64,000 nt of DNA from G963668605 sp963668605 (GTDB lineage Bacteria; Acidobacteriota; Terriglobia; Bryobacterales; Bryobacteraceae), in assembly GCA_963668605.1 (NCBI GenBank), contig OY764903.1, positions 6,696,001 to 6,760,000 on the forward strand, given 5' to 3'. Below are positions 33,543 to 44,473 of the stretch, in pieces. Below the pieces are notes generated by a model. The model was given only the letters and a program-made list of their open reading frames with translations. It did no database searches and was not told the DNA's origin. Position numbers and translations under genes: made by a program. How positions within the stretch are numbered: the first letter of the stretch is position 1; every line of letters begins with the position of its first letter.

Positions 33543-36500
33543 ATGCGCACTTTTAGATTGGCTGTAATCGCCGTCGCGGTCGTCGTTTCCGGCGCCTCGC
33601 TGATGGCTCAGAGCACGGCGGCCGGCGTAGTCGGCATTATCCGGGACGCGACGGGCGGCGTGATTCCCGGCGCCTCGATCAAGATTCGAAACGTCGACAC
33701 AAACATTGGTCGCGATAGCGCGTCGGATGAGCGCGGCGAGTTCACCATCACAAACCTGACGCCTGGCGTCTATGATGTGACCGTCGAGAAAGCTGGTTTT
33801 CGCGCCTTACGCCAGACCGCACTCGAACTCCAAGTAAATCAGACCGCTCGGCTTGAACTGAAACTGGAGGTGGGCGCCACTGCCGAGTCCGTGGAGGTGC
33901 GGGCGGAGGTCGCGCTGCTCAACACCGAGAACGCCACCCGTGGCGATGTAATCACGAATCAGGAAATCCTCGAAATGCCTCTCGACGGCCGGGACGTCAG
34001 CGATCTGGCGTACCTAGTGCCGGGAGTCACGCCGATGGCCGAAGGCGATCTGGGATCCGGGTATGTGATCAACGGCGCGCGTCCCGACAACTCGAACTTT
34101 ACGATCGGTGGCTTTGGCATGCGCGATCCGCGCTATGGCCAGGCGCAGGCACGGCCGACGCTCGACGCGGTGCAGGAGTTCAAGATGGAGACTGCGGGCT
34201 ACTCCGCCGAGCACGGGCGTCTGGCGGGCGGAGTGATGAGCATGGTGCTGAAAACTGGCTCCAATCAAGTCCACGGCACACTGTTCGAATTCGTGCGAAA
34301 CGACATGTTCGACGCACGGAATTTCTTCGCTCAGGATAAGAACAAACTGCGCCGCAATCAGTTCGGCGCCGTGGTCAGCGGACCGGTGTGGTTGCCTAAG
34401 ATCTATGACGGCCGGGACCGCACGTTCTTCCTGTTCAACTGGGAGAGCATGCGGGACTCGATGGGAAACACAAGGCTCTCACGCGTTCCGACTGAGCTGG
34501 AACGGCAAGGTGATTTTTCGGAGACCCGCGATGTGAGCGGAAAACTGATCGCGCTGAAGGATCCGCTGGTGACAGGGTCGTGTGGTCCGAACGGAAGCGC
34601 GGCTTGCTTCCCGGGGAACCGGATTCCGGCCAGTAGATTCAGCCCGATTTCCACCAAAGTGCTGCCATTCTGGCCGAGCGCGAATCGGCCGGGACAGGTA
34701 AACAATTTCGCTACGGATGCGGTGACGTCGAGTCCATGGAACAACTTCACGACGAAAATTGATCACAAACTATCGGTGAAGGATAGTTTGTCATTTCAAT
34801 ATTTGCGGCGGGGCAACAGTAACGATTTGCCTTTTGACTCCAGCAACCTCGGCGTCTTCGGTTCAAGACAGCGTAACACGCAGATGCAGCTCGGACTGAC
34901 GTGGACTCGAATGTTTACGCCAACCGTGATTAATGAATTCCGCACCGGCTTGACGAGGATCAAGGGAAATTACACGTTGTATTCTCATGGCCACGATTAC
35001 GCCCAGGAGTTTGGAATACCCGGCACAACGACGGATCCGGAACTGGTTGGATTTCCTCTGTTCACCGTCCGCGATCTGGTGACGCTCGGCGACAGGAACG
35101 ACCGGCCGTATTCCGGCACGGTGAACATGTACCAGTGGGGCGATACGCTGACGTGGGCGCTGGGCCGGCACATCGTCAAGACTGGCGGGCAGGTGCAGCG
35201 GACACAGAATTTCCACCCGTACGTCTTCAATAACCGGGGTACCTTTAATTTTCTCGGAAACTGGACGAGTCAGCCACTCGGCGATTTTCTGCTCGGAATG
35301 CCGGAGAGCGCTTCGCGGCAGACGACGGTGCCACGCAATTACCTGTTCTCGACAGAGTACGGCGCATTTCTGCAGGACGATTGGAAGCTGAACTCGAGGC
35401 TCACGTTGAACCTTGGGGTGCGGTATGACCTCGCGATGCCGGCTAGCGATAAGTACGGACGGTTTGCGAACTTCGTACCTGAGATTGGCCGGATCATCAT
35501 CTCGGATGATGTGACGGTGCCGAATCTGATGGAACTGGCGGCTGGCGTGGGACTGACAGATAAGATCGGAGTGGCGCGGGATTACGGGTTGCCGAAATCA
35601 CTGGTCAACCCCAATTACAAACGAGTAGCTCCGCGCTTCGGCCTCGCCTGGAGGCCGTTTGGTGGCAACAGAATGGTGATCCGCAGTGGCTACGGGATTT
35701 TTTACGGCGCGGGGTCGCAGGAGCCCGTGACCGACGATCTCGCGAACATCTTCCCGTTTGCAGTTAAACAGACAGTGAACCGGCAGGCGAGCGATCCAAC
35801 GGCTCTGACGCTGGCCGATCCGTACCGCGCGGCCAAAGGCGGCAATATTAACTTTGCCGGCTACGAGTTGTCACCGAAATCGCAGTATCTGCAGAGCTGG
35901 AACCTCGCGATTGAACGCGAAATTGGCAAGTCGGCGGCTATCGAGATAAGCTACACCGGGTCAAAGGGCACGCACCTGCCGCGGAAGTACGATGTCAACC
36001 AGCCGTTCTACAAGCCGGAACTCAAACTGCCCACCGGAGGTTATCCGCGCCCGTTTCCGCAAATCAACAACGCGATCAATTTCTACGCGCTTGGCTCGAA
36101 CTCGACCTATAACGCCGGCACTGTGACGCTGCGCCGGCGCTTTAGCAGCGGCTTCTTCTACCGGCTGAACTACACCTATTCGAAATCCATTGACGAGTCC
36201 TCCAACTACGGAGGGGCGGCTGCGCAAGACAGCCGAAACCTGCGTCTGGAGCGCGGCCGCTCCAATTGGGACCGTGGCCACGTGTTCACGCTGGACTATT
36301 CGTACCAGCTTCCCTGGCGCGAGCGCTCAGGTTGGTCGCGACTGGCCGGCGGTTGGCAACTGGCCGGCACCGGGCGCGCGCAATCGGGCTCACCGTTCAC
36401 TCCGGCCACTTCCAATGTGAACCTCAACACCGGCGGCGCAATTCGCCCGGATCGACTCGCGAAGGGTACGGCGAGTAATCTTACACCCGATGCCTGGTTT

Positions 36501-36785
36501 GATATCTCCGCCTTCTCCGTGGTTCCAGCCGGTAGCTACCGGCTGGGCAACTCCGGCCGCAACATTCTGGACGGACCGGGATTCTTGGCTGTGAATCTTT
36601 CGCTAATCAAGAACACGAAGATCGGGGAGAGGGGCAAGCTGCAGTTTCGGTGGGAAGTCTTCAACGCCTTCAACCACACGAACTTCAATCGGCCCAATGC
36701 AAACGTGAACGCGATCAACGGTGGCACGATTGTGGGAGCGGGCGCGGCGCGCACGATGCAACTCGGACTACGCTATCAGTTCTAA
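33543..36785 (+). CDS. TonB-dependent receptor with carboxypeptidase-regulatory domain
   Basis: 1,080 aa from ATG 33543. The signal peptide ends at 'SGASLMAQ'. The regulatory-like domain 'GVVGIIRDATGGVIPGASIK' follows, then the plug ('EILEMPLDGRDVSDLAYLVP', 'GSNQVHGTLFEFVRND') and a barrel ending '...RTMQLGLRYQF'. Complete, with no internal stop. It resembles the interrupted receptor at 40236 closely enough that the two can be aligned to diagnose the latter's TGA. The beta-helix protein gene follows after 9 bp, so the pair is almost certainly one operon for import and degradation of a carbohydrate. Confidence 0.92.
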   Translation: MRTFRLAVIAVAVVVSGASLMAQSTAAGVVGIIRDATGGVIPGASIKIRNVDTNIGRDSASDERGEFTITNLTPGVYDVTVEKAGFRALRQTALELQVNQTARLELKLEVGATAESVEVRAEVALLNTENATRGDVITNQEILEMPLDGRDVSDLAYLVPGVTPMAEGDLGSGYVINGARPDNSNFTIGGFGMRDPRYGQAQARPTLDAVQEFKMETAGYSAEHGRLAGGVMSMVLKTGSNQVHGTLFEFVRNDMFDARNFFAQDKNKLRRNQFGAVVSGPVWLPKIYDGRDRTFFLFNWESMRDSMGNTRLSRVPTELERQGDFSETRDVSGKLIALKDPLVTGSCGPNGSAACFPGNRIPASRFSPISTKVLPFWPSANRPGQVNNFATDAVTSSPWNNFTTKIDHKLSVKDSLSFQYLRRGNSNDLPFDSSNLGVFGSRQRNTQMQLGLTWTRMFTPTVINEFRTGLTRIKGNYTLYSHGHDYAQEFGIPGTTTDPELVGFPLFTVRDLVTLGDRNDRPYSGTVNMYQWGDTLTWALGRHIVKTGGQVQRTQNFHPYVFNNRGTFNFLGNWTSQPLGDFLLGMPESASRQTTVPRNYLFSTEYGAFLQDDWKLNSRLTLNLGVRYDLAMPASDKYGRFANFVPEIGRIIISDDVTVPNLMELAAGVGLTDKIGVARDYGLPKSLVNPNYKRVAPRFGLAWRPFGGNRMVIRSGYGIFYGAGSQEPVTDDLANIFPFAVKQTVNRQASDPTALTLADPYRAAKGGNINFAGYELSPKSQYLQSWNLAIEREIGKSAAIEISYTGSKGTHLPRKYDVNQPFYKPELKLPTGGYPRPFPQINNAINFYALGSNSTYNAGTVTLRRRFSSGFFYRLNYTYSKSIDESSNYGGAAAQDSRNLRLERGRSNWDRGHVFTLDYSYQLPWRERSGWSRLAGGWQLAGTGRAQSGSPFTPATSNVNLNTGGAIRPDRLAKGTASNLTPDAWFDISAFSVVPAGSYRLGNSGRNILDGPGFLAVNLSLIKNTKIGERGKLQFRWEVFNAFNHTNFNRPNANVNAINGGTIVGAGAARTMQLGLRYQF

Positions 36786-36794
36786 TCACTTGCC

Positions 36795-38894
36795 ATGCGA
36801 AAACTCATTCTCTGCCTCACTCTGACATGCGCGTCCCTGCCCGCCGATTTTCACGTCGCACCGAACGGGTCGGACTCGGCAGCCGGTACATCGGCCGATC
36901 AGCCGTTCGCGACCATTGAACGCGCCCGCGACGCCGTGCGGAAACTGAAGCGGCAACAACCCATTACGGTTTACCTGCACGGCGGCACATACAATTTGAC
37001 GAAGCCGCTCCGCTTCACGGCTGAGGACTCTGGTACTGCGGAGTGCCCGGTCACCTATGCCGCCTGGCATGATGAACAACCTGTGATCAGTGGAGGCCGC
37101 GCTATCGGCGGATGGAAAAACGTCACGGTTAATGGGAAGAAGTTGTGGGCCGCCACGATCCCTTCCGTACGCGAAGGCAAGTGGTACTTCCGCGAACTCT
37201 GGGTGAATGGCGAACGGCGCCAGAGAGCGAGAAATCCAAATGGCGGCTTCTTTCGAATCACGGCCGTACCGGACCTTGACTGGAATGCAAAGTACCAGAT
37301 CGGCCAGAAGCGTTTTCAGTATGCGCCTGGAGAAATCAAAGCGTGGGACAACCTGACCGACGCGGAAGTTGTGATTCTGCACTTCTGGGTGACTACGCGG
37401 TCCGGAATTACCTCGATCGACGAATCGGCGAACCTCGTGACTCTTGCGCAGACGAACTCGTATCGTTTGACCGACGGCTTCGGCAAACAGGCCGAGTTCG
37501 CACGCTACTATGTCGAGAATGCTTTCGAGTTGCTCGACGTCCCAGGCGAGTGGTATCTGAATCGCCAGACCGGCATGCTGTACTATATGCCGATGCCGGG
37601 CGAGACGCTGAACGGCATTCGCGCCGTTGCGCCGGTGCTTGATCAGTTGGTGAGTCTCGAAGGCGACCCCAGGGCGGATCGTTTCGTGGAGTACCTCACC
37701 TTTCGCGGCCTGACATTTTCCCACTCCGAGTGGTGGCTACCGGCGGACGATCTGAAGGCGAAATACCAGAAGCAGGCATCCGCGTACGTGCCTGGAGCAA
37801 TCCATGCTTACGGCGCGCGCAACTGTTCTTTCGAGCGCTGCACTGTGTCGCACGTCAGCAGTTACGGGATTCACTTCTCGCGAGGCTGCTCGAAGAACCG
37901 GATCACGGGTTGCGAAATCTTCGACTTGGGAGGGGGCGGGATCAAGCTCGGCGAGCCGGACACGGGTGGAAGAATAGAGCCTGACAAGAATGGCGTTGTC
38001 CACAATTTGCCGATTGAGGAAACCCACGACATCGAGATTACCGACAATCACATTCACGACGGCGGGCTGATTTTCCATCAGGCCATGGGTATCTTAGTCA
38101 CCCAGTGCTACAACAACATCATTGTGCACAATCACGTTCACGACCTTTACAAGAACGCGATTGCTGTGGGCTGGACTTGGGACTTCGGCAAATCGCTGGC
38201 GCGCGGAAACGTGATTGAGTGGAACCACGTACACGACATCGGGAAGAACTGGTTCAACGACGGAGGCGCGATCTACACGCTGGGCATGCAACCGGGCACG
38301 GTGATCCGCTACAACCTGATGCACGATATCGGGTCTGTCGTGTACGGTGGCCGCGGCGTCTATCTCGATCAGGGCAGCTCGCAGATTCTGGTGGAAAACA
38401 ACATCACCTATCGCACTACGGGCGGCGGCTTTTCGAACACGTTCGGCAAGGACAACACGATCCGCAACAATATCTTTGCCCTGGGAAAGACGGCGCAGAT
38501 TGAACCCAACGGCGGCTTGACACGTCTGACCGGCGGCCCCAACAGCTTTCTGTTCGAACGCAACATTGTCTACTGGAACGCCGACCAGAAGGTTCTGCGC
38601 GGAAAGTGGAACGATACGAAAGTAGTGATGCGCAATAACCTGTATTGGCAGGAGGGCGGCGGCGAGGTGAAGATCGGCCCCGAAGCCTGGAGTCAGTGGC
38701 AGGCGCGCGGCATGGATGAAGGCTCGATCGTCGCCGACCCGTTTTTCGCCAACCCGGCACAGGGCGACTTCCGCCTGAAGCCGAATTCGCCGGCACTAAA
38801 ACTCGGGTTCGAACCCTTCGATTTGAAGGGCGTGGGGCCCCGACCGGCGATGCTCCGGAAAAGCAAGGAACCAACCCGTGCCGGGTCTCGATAG
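36795..38894 (+). CDS. Large secreted beta-helix protein, probable glycoside hydrolase
   Basis: 699 aa from ATG 36795, signal peptide to 'TCASLPAD'. 'FHVAPNGSDSAAGTSADQPF' and 'ATIERARDAVRKLK' are the usual start of secreted right-handed beta-helix enzymes. Next comes 'VYLHGGTYNLTKPLRFTAED' and a long run of helix coils ('ITDNHIHDGG', 'IIVHNHVHDLYKNAIAVGWT'). The overall plan recalls GH141 and GH120, families with beta-helix catalytic domains, but I cannot assign one by eye. Asp/Glu candidates sit in the central coils. Exported; probably cleaves side chains or backbone of a plant or algal polysaccharide. Coupled to the receptor gene upstream. Confidence 0.78.
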   Translation: MRKLILCLTLTCASLPADFHVAPNGSDSAAGTSADQPFATIERARDAVRKLKRQQPITVYLHGGTYNLTKPLRFTAEDSGTAECPVTYAAWHDEQPVISGGRAIGGWKNVTVNGKKLWAATIPSVREGKWYFRELWVNGERRQRARNPNGGFFRITAVPDLDWNAKYQIGQKRFQYAPGEIKAWDNLTDAEVVILHFWVTTRSGITSIDESANLVTLAQTNSYRLTDGFGKQAEFARYYVENAFELLDVPGEWYLNRQTGMLYYMPMPGETLNGIRAVAPVLDQLVSLEGDPRADRFVEYLTFRGLTFSHSEWWLPADDLKAKYQKQASAYVPGAIHAYGARNCSFERCTVSHVSSYGIHFSRGCSKNRITGCEIFDLGGGGIKLGEPDTGGRIEPDKNGVVHNLPIEETHDIEITDNHIHDGGLIFHQAMGILVTQCYNNIIVHNHVHDLYKNAIAVGWTWDFGKSLARGNVIEWNHVHDIGKNWFNDGGAIYTLGMQPGTVIRYNLMHDIGSVVYGGRGVYLDQGSSQILVENNITYRTTGGGFSNTFGKDNTIRNNIFALGKTAQIEPNGGLTRLTGGPNSFLFERNIVYWNADQKVLRGKWNDTKVVMRNNLYWQEGGGEVKIGPEAWSQWQARGMDEGSIVADPFFANPAQGDFRLKPNSPALKLGFEPFDLKGVGPRPAMLRKSKEPTRAGSR

Positions 38895-38995
38895 GCGGCA
38901 GTTTACCGGTGGAGCCGCAGCAGCGGCGGCAACGCATGATCAGTTGCAATGAACTGTCGTCTTACGATCTGTTTTGCCACATCCTATATGAAGCG

Positions 38996-39796
38996 TCAGG
39001 ACTTCACTTCCGCCGGCCGGTGCCAGGCAAACAGTTCGGCCTTCATCTCTTCGGCCTTACCCTTGTATTCCGGCCGAGCCGCCAGATTGCGCATCTCGCT
39101 CGGGTCTTCGCGCAGGTTGTAAAGCTCGGGCGTATCGTTCACGAAAAAGCTGAACTTGTAGTCTCCCCGGCGGATCATGTACTTCGCGCCGGACGAACCG
39201 AGGCTGTGCTCGGAGAACACGGCCGTTTCGCGTGTCCGGCCCGGCTCGCGCAGGTCCGCCGCGAGGCTGGCGCCGTCCAGTCCGGAGGGGACCGCCACAC
39301 CGCACAATTCGGCCAGCGTCGGAAACATCTGCATTAGGCTTACCGGCGTCGCACTCCGCTGGCCGCCCGGCGTCAATCCGGGCACGCGGAAAATGAACGG
39401 CACGCCTACGGAGTGCTCATAGAACTCAAACTTTGCCCAGAGCCCGTGCTCGCCGAGCATATCGCCGTGGTCGGAGGTGTAGACCACAATAGTGTCGCGC
39501 TCCAGATCCAATTCGCGCAGCGCCGCCAGAACCTGGCCAGCGCAATCGTCCATCTGCGCCAAGCTCGCGTAGTACATTGCCATGTGCTGCTTCGCAAGTT
39601 CGGGACGGTGGAGTTCCGGCGTGTTCTTGTAGTGCTCGATCTGCCGCCGTACCTGGACGGGAATAGTCTCGAGATCGACCTTGCCCCAGGTATCCGGCAG
39701 CCGCATGTCCTCGCCGCGGAACATGCGCGCGAAACGCGCCGCGGGCATGAAGGGCAGGTGCGGCTTCAAGAACGACTGTCCGAAGACAGAACTCCA
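38996..39796 (-). pseudogene. Sulfatase, C-terminal half only
   Basis: Recognisable from about 39796 ('SFLKPHLPFMPAARFARMF') through 'VVYTSDHGDMLGEHGLWAKF', 'GVPFIFRVPG' and 'ELYNLREDPSEMRNLAARPE' to the stop at 38996. This is the second half of a type-I sulfatase. The N-terminal half with the formylglycine motif CxPSR and two metal ligands is missing. Upstream of the breakpoint the frame has unrelated residues. It is inactive as encoded. It lies directly behind a truncated hydrolase gene. Confidence 0.82.
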
Positions 39797-39885
39797 TCGG
39801 CACGCAAAATGAACAACTTCCGCAACTTGTGGCAATGACGTTAAACGACGTTAGGCGCTTACTTCTCGCACGCAAAAGTCTGACC

Positions 39886-40218
39886 TCAGCGGTGGCGTAA
39901 CGTTGTTACGCGCCCGTTGGCATCTTGTTGATTCTGCTTGGTCATATGGTTCTGGCTACGGACAGGCCGCTGCGTCCTGGCGGAGTTGATGGTGGCCTGC
40001 CTGGAATCTTTTCCGCCATGCATCCACACGATGACCGGAAATGGACCGGGGCCCGCCGGCTTGCGGATATAGGCGGCGATGGCGATGCCGTCAACACCGC
40101 GAAACTCCGCCTCCCGGCCCATCGAACCATCCGGAAGCTGCTCCCAGTTCTCGTCGGCCGCGGGCGCGGCCGCCACAACAAAACTCAATGTCAAAATCAG
40201 AATCGCAGTGCGTCGCAT
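39886..40218 (-). pseudogene. Dienelactone-hydrolase-like protein, N-terminal stub
   Basis: ATG 40218 with signal peptide 'MRRTAILILTLSFVVAAAPA', then 'ENWEQLPDGSMGREAEFRG' and 'PAGPGPFPVIVWMHGGKDSR', aligned with the hydrolases at 25104 and 44474 as far as the oxyanion loop. After that the sequence turns into an unrelated tail and stops at 110 aa. The nucleophile elbow, Asp and His are absent. The stub starts 17 bp after the receptor gene, so it was the next cistron in the operon. Confidence 0.8.
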
Positions 40219-40235
40219 AGTGAGATTGCCGAGTA

Positions 40236-43200
40236 TCAGAATTCATACCGCAGGCCGAGCTGCATCAATCGGCCGTTGGAAGCGGAAACGATGGTGGCTG
40301 CATTCGCGGCATTGACGGCGTTCTGCGGCAGCGCGAAATTCGCGCGATTCAAAGCATTGAACACCTCCCATCGGACCTGCAAGCGGTGCCGTTCCCACAG
40401 GGCGAAGTTCTTGGAGAGCGTAAGATTAGCCTCCATCCGGCCGGCGCCGTCAAGAACGTTCCGGCCGGAGTTGCCGAAGGTGAAGCTGCCCTGCGGAACT
40501 CGGGGAAAAGCCGCGATGTCGAACCATCGGTTCGGGCTTGGATTCGGCAGCGTCCCCTTGCCTGTGCGGTTGGGACGGCTTGCTTCGCCCAGGTTGAGAT
40601 TGGCGTTGGTCACCGTCGCTGTAAAGGGAGCGCCGCTGTACATACGGCCCGTCCCGGAGATCTGCCAGCCGTTGAGGAAAACATTGCGCAAGGGCGACGT
40701 CCACGAGAAGCTCATGGTGAACTGGTGCGGGATGTCCCAGTCGGAGCGGCTCCGGTCGCCGCGCAGATTGCGGGTGTTCTGCAAACCGCTGATTCCGCCG
40801 TTGGAAAAGCCACTGAACCGGGAACCCTCGTCGATGGATTTGCTGAAGGTGTAATTCAGCGTGTAGAAGAAGCCACGGGTGAAACGGCGCCGCCAAGTGA
40901 CGGTGCCGGCGTTGTAGATGGAGTTGGCTTCCAGAGTGAAATAGTTGATGGTTCCGAAACCAGGGTAGGACGTGATGCCCGTCGGGTTCTCAGCCGAACG
41001 GTCGTACGGCTGATTAATGTTGACCTGGAGTCCGAGATGCGTTCCCTTGGACCCCGTGTAGGCCACTTGAAGCGACGAGGAGAACCCGACCTCCTTCTCC
41101 AGGGTCAAGTTCCAGCTCTGCAAATACGGCGTGTGCGCATGCAACTCAAAACCGCCTAGGGTGAGCGTGGCGAGATTCCCGGTCAGATTGGGCGCGGCGG
41201 GGAATGGGTCGGCAAGGCTGAGGGCCAAGGGGCTGGTGGCATTTCGGTTGTTGGTCTGCGTGACGACGAAGGGGAAAATGGCGGCCATGGAGCCCCGCAA
41301 TGGGTTTTGGATCTGGCTGCCATAGAAGATGCCGTAGCCCCCGCGGACCACCATGCGGTTGCCTCCCAGCGGCCGCCAGGCAAAACCGAAGCGCGGCGCG
41401 AAAGCCACGCGGCTCCCGTACGTCAGCGATTTGGGAAGACCGAGTTCGCTGGCGGTAGCGGCCACCTCCGGGTTTGAGAAACCCACTCCCGCCCTAATCC
41501 CCTCGCCGGACGCCAGCACCAGCTTGTTCAACCCAGGAACGAAGTTGGCCCATTGGCCGCGCTTTTCGTACGGCGGCCCGGGGATCTCATAGCGCATTCC
41601 CACGTTGAGGGTGAGCCGTCGCCCAACCTTCCAATCGTCCTGCGCGAAAAAGCCATAGTTCGTGCTCAACAGATAGTAGTTCGTCGAGCCGACCTGCCGG
41701 GAATCGCTATTCAGATAGCCGAGCAGGAAGTCGGCGTACGTCCGGCCTGTCCAGAAACCGGAGAAATTGAACGTGCCGCGGACATTGTTCCACTGCGGCT
41801 GATAGAACTGGGTGTGCAGGATGTCGCTGCCGAACTTCAACAAGTGCGTGCCCTTGACCCACGTCAGTGTGTCGCCCAACTGAAAGGTGTTGACCACGGA
41901 ATCGGTGGGTGCGGTTGAGTTTGGACCCAACTGGAGCAGGCCCGAGAGCATGATCAGGGGGAAACCCACCATCCTTGGGTCGGTCGTGGTGCCGGTGATC
42001 CCGAATTTGGCGTTGTAGTCGGTGCCCTGGAAGGCGGGGGTGGTGACCGAGTCCGTGCGGGTAAAGCCAAGCCGCGCCTCGTTGATAAGCGTCGGGCCGA
42101 ACACTCGCGTGTAGTTCAGGCCTGCCAGGGCCGACCTATTGTTGCTGAATTGGCCGAACAGGCCAGTGTTGTTTCCGTTGACACTGGTTTGCCCCGCGGT
42201 AGGGTTGTGGGTAGTGGTATTGCGCAGGGTATACCGGCCCGAAACCGTGTCCTTGGACGACATCCGTTGGTCGATTTTCACGACCCAGCTATCCCAGTCG
42301 TTGGGAGCCACGGGGTAGGCGGCCAGATTGTTGACTTGGCCGGGGCGATTGGGCAAAGGGTAGTAGGCTTGCGCCGCCAGCGCCTGCGGGCTCAGCCGGG
42401 ACGATGGAATCCGGTTGCCGGCAAAACAACCGCCACGGGACCCCGTCGAGCCCGGGCACGTGCCCGTGGACAACGGGTCGGCGATGGGGCCGGCCTGCGA
42501 ATAATCGCCCGAGCGTTCCGCCACAGTGGGCACGACGCCCAGCAGGGACGCCCCTTGCACTTGGCGAAAGCTCTCCCAACTGAACAGAAAGAAGGTGCGG
42601 TTGTGGCCGTCGTAGACCTTCGGAATCCACACGGGGCCGTTGAGCAGCCCTCCGAATTGGTTCCGGCGCAGCTTCGACTTGGCCGCGTCAAAGAAGTTGC
42701 GGGCGTCGAATCAATCGTTGCGCAGGAATTCAAACAGGGCGCCGTGGAACTTATTCCCCCCGCTCTTGAGCACCATATTCATCATGCCGCCGGCCAGTTG
42801 CCCGTACTCGGCCGAGAAGTTGCTGGTTTGCATCTTGAATTCCTGCACGGCGTCCAGATTGGGGCGCTGCTGGACTCCGCCGCCGCTGGGGTCCCGGTCG
42901 CTAAAACCGTCGATGAAAAAGTTGGTGTTGTCGGCACGGGCGCCGTTAATGGCGAACTCCGACCCCTGGCCGGCGGTCACATTCGGAGTCACCCCCGGAA
43001 CCAGCACGGCGAGGTCGGAGAAATCACGCCCGTTCAACGGCATCTGCCCGATCTCATCGGCCGTGATCACCTGGCCCTGAGTGCCGTTCTCGGTGTTGAT
43101 CAACTGCGCGGCGGTCGCTATTACCTCGACCGATTGCGACAACTCGCTCACTTCCAGTCTGAACTCCATGCGCGCTACCTGCTCCATCTGGAGCACCAGG

Positions 43201-43463
43201 CCGGTTTCCCGCACCGTGCGGAATCCAGCCTTGGAGATGGTCACCTCGTAAGGGCCCGGCGACAGGTTGGGGGCCGTGAACACGCCTCTAATGTCCGTGG
43301 AGACCTTGCGCGACTCATTCGTGTTGACATTGCGGACTTCGAGTTTCGCATCGGGCACTACGGCCCCGGACGCGTCCCCGACGGTGCCGACCAGCGTGGC
43401 CGTGGGGTTCTGGGCGAACAAGCAGAAGGCGGCAGCCACCGCCAACACAATTGGTTTGAACAT
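40236..43463 (-). pseudogene. TonB-dependent receptor interrupted by one in-frame TGA
   Basis: ATG 43463 (GAGGT upstream; an in-frame GTG at 43469 is less likely). Signal peptide to 'AAFCLFAQ', regulatory domain 'ATLVGTVGDASGAVVPDAK', plug 'QMPLNGRDFSDLAVLVPGV'. At 42711-42713 TGA follows 'FEFLRND', and the same frame resumes 'FDARNFFDAAKSKLRRNQFG' to a complete barrel ending 'GLRYEF' at 40236. The paralogue at 33543 has 'RNDMFDARNFF' here, and many relatives have Trp, so one G-to-A change explains it. Everything else is intact (about 1,076 codons). It could be a new pseudogene or a base-calling error. Confidence 0.88.
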
Positions 43464-43469
43464 ATGCAC

Positions 43470-44456
43470 CTACCTCGCTGTACGCGCCGGCGCCGTGGGT
43501 CGCATGCCGCCGGGTTTCTGTGTCAGCACCGACGAGCTGAAGAACGAGAACGCCGCATCGCCGAGGGTGTCCATGCACTGGACGGGGTTATGCGACTTCA
43601 CATTCACCAGAAAACAGTATTCGTGCTGGATCAAGTTGTCCACCAGAATCTTGTGCAGTTTTTCGCACTGCGGCGCCAGCCAATACTCGTTTTCCCAGTG
43701 CGCCACGATGCGAATGAAGGTGCGGTCGCGCAACTTGTCGGCGTTCTTCACCGCGAGCTCGAACGGGTTGTTGAGCTTCCAGTACTCCATGTCGCTGTCC
43801 ATGGCGGTGGGGAACAAGCGGCTCCACGCCTGCGCCGGCAAGCCCTTGAGACCCGGCTCCACCAGCGGCGGCGCCATGATCGAAATGACGCCGAACACGT
43901 CGGGATACTTCAACCCCAGGTGCGCCGCGCCGAACCCGCCCATGGAAAAGCCGTTCACGCCGCGGCCTTCGCGGGAACCAATGGTCCGGTACGTGGCGTC
44001 GATGTGGGGGATGAGGTCCTTGATGATCACGCTTTCCAGCGGATACTGGCCATCGCGCGTATCGGCGTACATGGTATTGCCGGCCAATCCGTTGACGGCG
44101 ACGACGATCATGGGTCCGATGCGTTTGGCTCGGATGGCCTTGTCGATCCGGATGGTAACCTGCGGGCCGTCCCGGCGGGGCGTGCCGCCGCTCGCGGGAA
44201 GCTGGTAGAGCACGGGGTAGCGCGCGCTCTTTTCCTGCTCGTAGTCCGGCGGAAGGTAGATCATGTAGCTCACGTCGGCCTTGATCGTGTTGCTGTGGAA
44301 GGTCTTGAATTTAAGATCGCCAAGGTCGGAATGGTCGGGGTCCACCCACTTGAGGGCGTCCTCGGTGCCGTAGCCATACTTCCTCTTTTCCGGGGGCGCT
44401 TGCGCCACCGCCCAGAGAGCCAGGACTACCTGGACACAAATGAGTCGCTTGATCAT
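43470..44456 (-). CDS. Secreted esterase (feruloyl-esterase/esterase-D type)
   Basis: 328 aa from ATG 44456, preceded by GGAGACCCT. Signal peptide to 'WAVAQAPP'. 'VSYMIYLPPDYEQEKSARYP' and 'PVLYQLPASGG' introduce the fold. The elbow 'VNGFSMGGFGAAHLG' holds the nucleophile Ser. The C-terminal region has candidate acid and His residues ('RIVAHWENEYW', 'VNVKSHNPVQCM'). Such proteins release phenolic or acetyl groups from polysaccharides or hydrolyse thioesters; the substrate is unknown. It lies 17 bp after the hydrolase at 44474 and 6 bp before the receptor start: a tight operon. Confidence 0.82.
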   Translation of the reverse strand: MIKRLICVQVVLALWAVAQAPPEKRKYGYGTEDALKWVDPDHSDLGDLKFKTFHSNTIKADVSYMIYLPPDYEQEKSARYPVLYQLPASGGTPRRDGPQVTIRIDKAIRAKRIGPMIVVAVNGLAGNTMYADTRDGQYPLESVIIKDLIPHIDATYRTIGSREGRGVNGFSMGGFGAAHLGLKYPDVFGVISIMAPPLVEPGLKGLPAQAWSRLFPTAMDSDMEYWKLNNPFELAVKNADKLRDRTFIRIVAHWENEYWLAPQCEKLHKILVDNLIQHEYCFLVNVKSHNPVQCMDTLGDAAFSFFSSSVLTQKPGGMRPTAPARTAR

Positions 44457-44473
44457 AGGGTCTCCTTTGCAGT

